Assembly (NCBI GenBank): GCA_016936695.1
Contig: JAFGXK010000017.1
Coordinates: 1 to 11,559 of the forward strand
Reading direction: 5' to 3'
Source: Bacteroidales bacterium
Lineage (GTDB): Bacteria > Bacteroidota > Bacteroidia > Bacteroidales > VadinHA17
Length of the DNA stretch: 11,559 nt
The notes under the pieces were generated by a model, which was not told where the DNA came from, searched no databases, and worked only from the letters and a program-made list of their open reading frames with translations. The translations under genes and the position numbers were made by a program. Below, piece by piece: positions 6,480 through 11,559 of this stretch. The stretch's first letter is position 1. Each line of letters begins with the position of its first letter.

Positions 6480-8036
6480 ATGAGAAAGATCAGAATATTA
6501 TGGACCGATGACGAAATTGAGGTTCTGAAGGCGCATGTACAGTTCCTGCGTGAGAAAGGATATGAAATTGATACCTGCACGAATGGTATTGACACAGTTG
6601 ATCTTGTTCGCCACAATCCCTACGATCTGATATTTCTTGACGAAAGCATGCCCGGTCTGAGCGGCCTTGAGACACTGAGGCTGGTAAAGGAGATTAAGAA
6701 CGACCTGCCGGTTGTGATGATAACAAAGAATGAGGAGGAAGGTATCATGGAGGCAGCGATAGGATCGGAGATGGCAGATTATCTGATCAAGCCGGTGAAG
6801 CCTAATCAGCTCCTGCTGGTAGTCAAAAGGATCACCGAACAACGCAGGCTGATAACCGAAAAAACCACAACTAATTACAGGCAGGAATTTGGTACCATAG
6901 GCAATCTGATTTCTGCAGCCCGTAGTCATACAGACTGGACCGACCTCTACAGGAAAATAACTTTCTGGGAATCGGAACTCGAGAAATCCACCGATCCGGG
7001 AATGGCCGGCATACTCAAGATGCAGGAAAATGATGCAAACAATGCATTTGTAAAATACATTACATGCAATTATCAATCGTGGCTCGACAGTGATGCCCAG
7101 GACAGACCTGTATTGTCACCTTCCCTGTTCGCAAAGAAGATATTTCCACATGTCAATCAGGGCAGGCCGGTCTTCTTCATACTCATCGACAACCTCAGGT
7201 TTGACCAGTGGAAGATGATCGCATCGGAGCTTGCCGGAATCTACAGGGTTATTGAAGAAGACATCTATTACAGCATACTTCCCACTGCAACACAGTACAG
7301 CAGGAACGCCATATTTTCAGGACTGATGCCCTCGGCAATAGCAGCAATCCTGCCCGAGTTCTGGGTGGAGGACGACGAGGAGGAAGGGAAAAACAATTTT
7401 GAAGAAGAGCTGTTTAAATATCAGCTTGCACGGAAAGGCTTAAGGTACAAATGGTCGTACAACAAGATAATAAGCAACCAGGACGGAAGAAAGGTAAATG
7501 AGAAGATCAGGCAGCTGCTTGACAACGACATAAATATCCTGGTATACAATTTTGTCGACATGCTTTCACATGCCAGGACGGAGATAGGCCTTATCAGGGA
7601 CCTTGCCAATGATGAGAAGGCATACAGGAGCCTCACCCGTTCTTGGTTCGTCCATTCTCCTCTATATGAACTTCTTACCACCCTTACCTCCCACCAGGTG
7701 AAGATCATATTCAGCACTGATCACGGGACAATCAGGGTTCAGAATCCGATAAAGGTTGTGGGCGACAGAAAAACATCATCTAACCTGCGGTATAAGATGG
7801 GACGAAATCTCGATTACAATCCAAGACAGGTTTTCGAGCTCAAATACCCTGAAAAAGCAGGGCTACCGAAGACCAATATAACCTCAAAATATATTTTCGC
7901 ACTAAACAAGGATTATCTGGTTTACCAGAACAATTTCAACTATTACGCAGGCTATTACAAGGACACCTTCCAGCACGGGGGCGTATCGATGCAGGAAATA
8001 CTTCTTCCGGTTGCGCTCATTGAACCTGTTTCCTAA
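6480..8036 (+). CDS. porX: PorX-type response regulator with PglZ (alkaline phosphatase-fold) domain
   Basis: 518 residues, cytoplasmic. Residues 1-120 are a receiver domain: acidic pair Asp10-Asp11, phospho-acceptor Asp54 in FLDESMPG, Thr82 and Lys104 (IKPVKP). A helical linker (about 120-225) leads to a PglZ domain of the alkaline phosphatase superfamily with its metal and catalytic residues in place: Asp237 (LIDNLRFDQW), Thr271 (PTATQYSRN), Asp360 and His364 (NFVDMLSH), Asp414-His415 (STDHG) and His499 (QHGG). There is no DNA-binding domain. In Porphyromonas gingivalis PorX works with the kinase PorY and a sigma factor to control T9SS genes, and the PglZ domain has been reported to cleave oligonucleotides. 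All key residues are present, so both activities are plausible here. No kinase gene lies nearby. ATG 6480 gives a canonical receiver start (MRKIRILWTDDE). It lies 31 bp after porW and 18 bp before tsaE. Confidence 0.93.
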   Translation: MRKIRILWTDDEIEVLKAHVQFLREKGYEIDTCTNGIDTVDLVRHNPYDLIFLDESMPGLSGLETLRLVKEIKNDLPVVMITKNEEEGIMEAAIGSEMADYLIKPVKPNQLLLVVKRITEQRRLITEKTTTNYRQEFGTIGNLISAARSHTDWTDLYRKITFWESELEKSTDPGMAGILKMQENDANNAFVKYITCNYQSWLDSDAQDRPVLSPSLFAKKIFPHVNQGRPVFFILIDNLRFDQWKMIASELAGIYRVIEEDIYYSILPTATQYSRNAIFSGLMPSAIAAILPEFWVEDDEEEGKNNFEEELFKYQLARKGLRYKWSYNKIISNQDGRKVNEKIRQLLDNDINILVYNFVDMLSHARTEIGLIRDLANDEKAYRSLTRSWFVHSPLYELLTTLTSHQVKIIFSTDHGTIRVQNPIKVVGDRKTSSNLRYKMGRNLDYNPRQVFELKYPEKAGLPKTNITSKYIFALNKDYLVYQNNFNYYAGYYKDTFQHGGVSMQEILLPVALIEPVS

Positions 8037-8054
8037 CCGACAAATGCGACGGGG

Positions 8055-8468
8055 ATGAGAATACTTATCAAAGATAAAAAGCATCTACCCTCAGCCGCCA
8101 GGAAAATAATCGCTCATGCGCCGGAGAAAAGGCATCTTGCCTTTTACGGCCCCATGGGAGCAGGCAAAACGACAATCATCAAGGCCATCTGCAGGGAACT
8201 GGGTGCAGGGAACACTGTAACCAGTCCGACTTTCACCATGATCAATGAGTACAGGACCAGTGAGGGCGAAACAATTTATCATATTGACTTTTACAGGATT
8301 AAAAAGCCCGAGGAGGTATTTGATTTCGGAATGGAGGAATATTTCGCCAGCGGATCGTACTGCCTCATGGAATGGCCCGAGCTCATTGGTGATATACTTC
8401 CTCCCGGCACTTTAAATATCAGGATCACTGTCGGCGACGGGGAAGAGAGGATTGTCGACATTTCATGA
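8055..8468 (+). CDS. tsaE: tRNA threonylcarbamoyladenosine biosynthesis ATPase TsaE
   Basis: 137-residue P-loop ATPase, cytoplasmic, of normal length for the family. With TsaB and TsaD it makes the t6A37 modification of ANN-decoding tRNAs; TsaE is thought to drive a turnover step by ATP hydrolysis. Motifs seen: Walker A GPMGAGKTT (32-40), SPTF (57-60), HIDFYR (76-81) and the family motif EWPE (106-109). ATG 8055 starts at the usual place, about 25 residues before the first core strand, preceded by a short G-run (8051-8054). It lies 18 bp after porX, so it is probably co-transcribed with the T9SS pair although its function is unrelated. The partner genes tsaB and tsaD are not in this window. 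Confidence 0.95.
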   Translation: MRILIKDKKHLPSAARKIIAHAPEKRHLAFYGPMGAGKTTIIKAICRELGAGNTVTSPTFTMINEYRTSEGETIYHIDFYRIKKPEEVFDFGMEEYFASGSYCLMEWPELIGDILPPGTLNIRITVGDGEERIVDIS

Positions 8469-8470
8469 TC

Positions 8471-8503
8471 TTTGACCCTGTAATACTATTTTTTTTAAAT
8501 TTG
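8471..8503 (+). promoter_or_regulatory. Bacteroidota-type promoter candidate for the alanine dehydrogenase-like gene
   Basis: TTTG at 8471-8474 (-33 like) and TAAATTTG at 8496-8503 (full match to TAnnTTTG) are separated by 21 bp, within the usual spacing. The start would fall near 8510, about 16 nt before ATG 8526. The spacer holds an 8-T run (8489-8496). This is the best promoter match in the window and would let the dehydrogenase be expressed apart from porW-porX-tsaE. Confidence 0.5.
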
Positions 8504-8525
8504 AAGTAATAACAATATTCCTTAA

Positions 8526-9746
8526 ATGAACGAGAAGGCGAAAAACGGCAGTCATGGATTCAGCAATGCCTCACTGCTTCCACAGGAAGAACAGCTCGAT
8601 ACTGCAATAAGGCGCAAGAAGATCTCGATAGGGATCCCGAACGACAAGAAGAATGATGAGAAACGAGTGGCCCTGACTCCGGAGGCTATCCACCAGCTGG
8701 TTGAAGGCGGGAACGAGGTGATACTTCAGAAGGGAGCCGGGGCAGGAGCAAATTATTCCGACAAGGATTATGCCGAGAACGGGGCAGTGATAACAGAATC
8801 ACCGGCCAGGGTGTTCAGCGCCGATGCCGTTATAAAGGTGGCTCCTTTCACGAATCAGGAGGTTGACTACCTGAGGGGCAACCAGATTGTTATGTCGTTT
8901 CTGAATGTTCTGCAGCTTAACGAGGATACTCTCGCCAAGCTTATGAGGAAAAAGGTAACGGCGATTGCCCTTGAAAAGATTAGGGACAGCAACGGGGAGA
9001 TGCCGGTTATGGAATCGATGAGCGAGATAAGCGGGGTGACTTCAGTACTGATTGCATCCGATTATCTCAGCAATCACCACGGCGGCAAGGGAGTGCTTCT
9101 GGGTGGAATTACGGGTGTCACTCCGACTGATGTGGTAATTATCGGAGCCAACACTGCCGGGGAATATGCTGCAAGAGCTGCACTCGGACTCGGTTCGCAG
9201 GTTAAGATATTCGACCAGTCGCTTCACAACCTCAGGCGTTTCCAGAACCTTATAAATCAGAGACTACAGACATCGGTATTCCATCCGCAGGTACTCAAGA
9301 AGGCCATCCGGTCGGCCGATGTCCTCATCGGGGCCATTGAGCTCGAAGATCTGCGTCCGTGGTATTACATAACCGAAGAAATGGTAAAGACCATGAAGAA
9401 AGGTTCGGTTATTATCGATCTGAGCATCGACAGGGGCGGATGCATAGAGACCACCGAGTGCAGGGCTCTGAGAGACCCGGTTTATGAAAAGCATGGCGTG
9501 GTTCATTTCTCGGCATGGAACCTTCCGTCGAGAGTGGCACGGACGGCTTCAATTGCCCTGAGCAACATATTCAATCCGCTTTTCAAGGAGATATCCGAGG
9601 CAGGAGGGATCACCCAGCTGCTGAAAAACGACAGGGGAATGAGGAACGGAGTCTACCTCTTCAACGGAATACTTACCAATGAAACCCTGGGACAGAGGTT
9701 CGGGGCAATATCCAAGGATCTGGATCTTCTTATCTCAGCATTCTGA
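8526..9746 (+). CDS. ald: Alanine dehydrogenase / PNT-family NAD-dependent dehydrogenase (divergent)
   Basis: 406-residue protein with a non-conserved N-terminal extension of about 30 residues, then the AlaDH/PNT N-terminal domain: KRVALTPEAIHQL (46-58; Arg47 matches the pyruvate-binding Arg), GAGAGANYSDKDY (70-82) and VIKVAPF (102-108; Lys104 matches the catalytic Lys). The NAD-binding domain has DVVIIGANTAGEYAARAA (202-219), with GANTAG as the glycine loop and Asp230 at the end of the second strand, which favours NAD over NADP. SIDRGGCIETTE (300-311) places Asp302 at the conserved catalytic Asp. Classical enzymes have a His in a YLHLA-type segment; here it reads MSFLNVLQ (123-130), apparently with Asn127. 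Whether it oxidises L-alanine to pyruvate is therefore uncertain. It is the form usually called alanine dehydrogenase in Bacteroidota. It has its own promoter candidate and ends 3 bp from the convergent ldcA. Confidence 0.78.
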   Translation: MNEKAKNGSHGFSNASLLPQEEQLDTAIRRKKISIGIPNDKKNDEKRVALTPEAIHQLVEGGNEVILQKGAGAGANYSDKDYAENGAVITESPARVFSADAVIKVAPFTNQEVDYLRGNQIVMSFLNVLQLNEDTLAKLMRKKVTAIALEKIRDSNGEMPVMESMSEISGVTSVLIASDYLSNHHGGKGVLLGGITGVTPTDVVIIGANTAGEYAARAALGLGSQVKIFDQSLHNLRRFQNLINQRLQTSVFHPQVLKKAIRSADVLIGAIELEDLRPWYYITEEMVKTMKKGSVIIDLSIDRGGCIETTECRALRDPVYEKHGVVHFSAWNLPSRVARTASIALSNIFNPLFKEISEAGGITQLLKNDRGMRNGVYLFNGILTNETLGQRFGAISKDLDLLISAF

Positions 9747-9749
9747 CCA

Positions 9750-10664
9750 TCAGTCGTAAGTGAGAATTGCGCTGTCGCCATCAGGTTTGATTGTGGCATG
9801 GCGTCCTATGTAAAAGGCCCTGTTATCCTTGACATGTCCTGCGGGAAAATCAAAGAAAACAGGATAGTTGTATCCCTCAACTGCTTCAGCAATTGTAGTC
9901 TGAGCGCTTTTACCCCATCTAACCGAGGTATGGTGCATTCTGGTCAATCCTCCGACCAGAAGTGCTGAAAGTCCGTCAAGCTTCCCTGCAAGCCTCAGTG
10001 ACATCATCATCCTGTCGAGATGGTAGTAATATTCGCCGACATCCTCCATAAAAAGTATCTTTCCTCCTGTGTCGGGCAGAGCCCTTGTACCGGCCAGGCT
10101 GAATAACAGTGTAAGGTTTCCTCCGGTCACTTCACCGGAAACCCCCGAGGGGCGGATAACCTTAGCTTTCCAAGAAACAGGTTTATAATTACCAAACAAG
10201 GCATCGTGAAGGGTTTCAAATGAAGCCGCTGTCTTTTCGGGATCCTGAAAATTGAGAGGCATTTCCCCGTGCACCGACATAATGCCGCAAACCTCATTAA
10301 GCCAGAGGTGAAGAACTGTTATGTCGCTGAAGCCCGCATACCATTTCGGAGAGTTAAGAAGCGGCGAGAAATCGATCCGGTCGATAATCCTGGAAAGCCC
10401 GTATCCTCCCCTCGAGCAGAATACAGCCTTGATCTTACGGTCACCTGTCATCTCCGTGAGATCGGCAAGCCGCTCCTCGTCGGTGCCGGCAAAGGGCCCC
10501 GACTTTTTCAGAATATTCCTGCCGGTCCTGACCTTAAGTCCCCATCCCTCAAGGAAAGTCACGGCATGACTGATCCTGTCCTCACTTATTGCCCACGACG
10601 GGGAAATTATTGCCACTTCATCGCCTCTTCTCAGGAAGGGCGGCTGGATTTTTTTCATTGACAT
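9750..10664 (-). CDS. ldcA: LD-carboxypeptidase (peptidase family S66, LdcA-like)
   Basis: 304-residue cytoplasmic enzyme (no signal peptide) that removes the terminal D-Ala from muropeptide tetrapeptides during cell-wall recycling. Family landmarks in order: GDEVAIISPSW (14-24), FCSRGGYGLSRIID (82-95), GFSDITVLH (111-119) with the nucleophile Ser113, SVHGEM (130-135), LFMEDVGEYYYHLDRMM (204-220) with catalytic Glu207, and DFPAGHVKDN (272-281) with catalytic His277. The Ser-Glu-His triad is complete and the length is typical. The start is ATG at 10662-10664; a second ATG two codons later (10656-10658) is equally possible, and neither has a clear Shine-Dalgarno. It converges on the alanine dehydrogenase gene with only 3 bp between stop codons, and is divergent from metG. 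Confidence 0.93.
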   Translation of the reverse strand: MSMKKIQPPFLRRGDEVAIISPSWAISEDRISHAVTFLEGWGLKVRTGRNILKKSGPFAGTDEERLADLTEMTGDRKIKAVFCSRGGYGLSRIIDRIDFSPLLNSPKWYAGFSDITVLHLWLNEVCGIMSVHGEMPLNFQDPEKTAASFETLHDALFGNYKPVSWKAKVIRPSGVSGEVTGGNLTLLFSLAGTRALPDTGGKILFMEDVGEYYYHLDRMMMSLRLAGKLDGLSALLVGGLTRMHHTSVRWGKSAQTTIAEAVEGYNYPVFFDFPAGHVKDNRAFYIGRHATIKPDGDSAILTYD

Positions 10665-10682
10665 CTGACGGCTTATATCCCG

Positions 10683-10714
10683 TAAAAATAATCCATCTCG
10701 TCAATCATTACAAC
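10683..10714 (-). promoter_or_regulatory. Candidate promoter for ldcA
   Basis: On the minus strand, TTG (complement of 10711-10713) is followed after 20 bp by TATTTTTA (complement of 10683-10690), one mismatch from TAnnTTTG. Transcription would start a few bases downstream, leaving a leader of roughly 10-15 nt before ATG 10664. The -33 region abuts that of the opposite metG promoter. Motif match only. Confidence 0.35.
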
Positions 10715-10737
10715 TGCCTGAATAAACATTATCTTTG
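10708..10737 (+). promoter_or_regulatory. Candidate promoter for metG
   Basis: TATCTTTG at 10730-10737 matches TAnnTTTG fully. At the correct 19-bp distance lies TTA (10708-10710), one base off the -33 TTG. The start would fall near 10744, giving a leader of about 27 nt before ATG 10771. Good spacing with an imperfect -33. Confidence 0.45.
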
Positions 10738-10770
10738 TGGTTTTTGTAAAATTACCATTCTGTGCTGACG

Positions 10771-11559
10771 ATGAAGAATTACAAGAGATATCTGATAACC
10801 TCGGCCCTGCCCTATGCCAATGGGCCCTTGCATATCGGCCACCTGGCCGGAGTTTATGTTCCCTCCGACATTTATACAAGGTATCTGAGGATGAAGGGCG
10901 CTGATGTAATATCGATCTGCGGATCAGATGAGCATGGGGTTCCGATAACCCTTAAGGCCAGGAATGAAGGGATCACACCCCAGGAAGTTGTTGACCGTTA
11001 TCATGCAATCAATAAGAAGGCATTCGAGGATTTCGGGATCGCTTTTGACATCTATTCCCGTACCTCAAACAAGATACATTACGAAACAGCATCCGAATTC
11101 TTCCTTAAACTTTACAAAAAAGGAGAATTCGTTGAAAAAACCAGCGAACAATATTATGATGAGGAAGCCGGCTGTTTCCTGGCCGACAGGTATATAGTCG
11201 GGACCTGCCCCCATTGCGGAAATGAGAATGCCTATGGCGATCAGTGCGAGAAGTGCGGATCGTCGCTCAGTCCCAACGACCTTATCAATCCGCAATCGAC
11301 TATTAGCGGAAGCAAGCCGGTATTGAGAGAGACTCTCCATTGGTACCTGCCGCTCGACAGGTACGAAGGATGGCTGAGAAAATGGATACTGGAAGACCAT
11401 AAGGAATGGAAGACCAATGTTTACGGACAGTGCAAGTCGTGGATCGACCAGGGCCTGCAGCCGAGAGCTGTTAGCCGCGACCTCGACTGGGGAGTGCCGG
11501 TGCCGGTCGAAGGTGCCGAAGGAAAGGTTTTGTACGTCTGGTTCGATGCACCGATAGGA
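10771..11559 (+). CDS. metG: Methionyl-tRNA synthetase, N-terminal part (3' truncated by window edge)
   Basis: Open from ATG 10771 to the last base, 263 codons with no stop. It charges tRNA-Met with methionine in the cytoplasm. Seen: the class I start TSALPYANGPLHIGHLAG (10-27) with HIGH at 21-24, GSDEHGVPI (51-59), and a zinc knuckle TCPHCG (145-150) plus DQCEKCG (157-163), with Cys146, Cys149, Cys159 and Cys162. Then come SRDLDWGVPVPV (235-246) and LYVWFDAPIG (254-263), where the window stops. The single visible zinc knuckle with this spacing fits the E. coli-like MetG1 type. The KMSKS loop, anticodon-binding domain and any C-terminal tRNA-binding domain lie beyond the window. It is divergent from ldcA across 106 bp, with its own promoter candidate. 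Confidence 0.97.
   Translation, partial: MKNYKRYLITSALPYANGPLHIGHLAGVYVPSDIYTRYLRMKGADVISICGSDEHGVPITLKARNEGITPQEVVDRYHAINKKAFEDFGIAFDIYSRTSNKIHYETASEFFLKLYKKGEFVEKTSEQYYDEEAGCFLADRYIVGTCPHCGNENAYGDQCEKCGSSLSPNDLINPQSTISGSKPVLRETLHWYLPLDRYEGWLRKWILEDHKEWKTNVYGQCKSWIDQGLQPRAVSRDLDWGVPVPVEGAEGKVLYVWFDAPIG

Noticed and set aside
6498..7076. 192-residue open frame antisense to the porX receiver region
   Set aside because: The opposite strand has a clear receiver domain with all key residues; the antisense product looks like nothing known.
10269..10661. 130-residue plus-strand frame opposite ldcA
   Set aside because: ldcA on the minus strand has a complete catalytic triad and normal length; the plus frame has no family features.

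Overview
The window looks like a stretch of core chromosome from a member of the Bacteroidota, probably Bacteroidales or a close relative. The evidence is the gene content (GldH, a PorW/SprE-type TPR lipoprotein, and a PorX-type response regulator fused to a PglZ domain), the RicT-GldH gene pair, and several promoter candidates of the Bacteroidota type (-7 TAnnTTTG) where Shine-Dalgarno sequences are weak or absent. There is no transposase, integrase, phage gene, CRISPR array, rRNA or tRNA that I can recognise. Coding density is high.

Layout. (1) Positions 1-2098, plus strand: a truncated ricT, gldH, trmB and an alkyltransferase-like gene. They are tightly packed (20-bp overlap, 9-bp gap, 23-bp overlap) and probably co-transcribed. 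(2) Positions 2099-2339: a gene-free interval with a large imperfect inverted repeat of C-rich and G-rich arms. (3) Positions 2340-3700: mrp (P-loop ATPase with an N-terminal MIP18-like domain) followed 14 bp later by a single-domain NifU-C-type Fe-S scaffold. (4) Positions 3782-8468: porW/sprE, porX and tsaE, closely spaced and co-directional, preceded by a leader with a 9-bp perfect inverted repeat. (5) Positions 8526-9746: an alanine dehydrogenase-family gene with its own likely promoter. (6) Positions 9750-10664, minus strand: an LD-carboxypeptidase converging on the dehydrogenase with a 3-bp gap. (7) From 10771 to the window end, plus strand: the N-terminal part of methionyl-tRNA synthetase, divergent from the carboxypeptidase across a 106-bp region with two back-to-back promoter candidates.

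How the genes work together. Three genes (gldH, porW/sprE, porX) belong to the gliding motility / type IX secretion (T9SS) world. PorW/SprE is an envelope lipoprotein of the machine and PorX is its cytoplasmic regulator; here the two are neighbours. Mrp and the NifU-like protein form an Fe-S cluster assembly pair. trmB, tsaE and metG act on tRNA. The dehydrogenase and carboxypeptidase touch alanine and peptidoglycan-peptide metabolism, but nothing beyond adjacency links them.

I did not find a convincing undescribed system. The most interesting points are the porW-porX pair, an Mrp that lacks the CxxC cluster-binding motif yet sits beside a CxxC scaffold, an alkyltransferase-like protein with alanine in place of the acceptor cysteine, a dehydrogenase lacking the expected catalytic histidine, and the inverted-repeat element before mrp. 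All coordinates and motifs come from reading the sequence; no database search was run.
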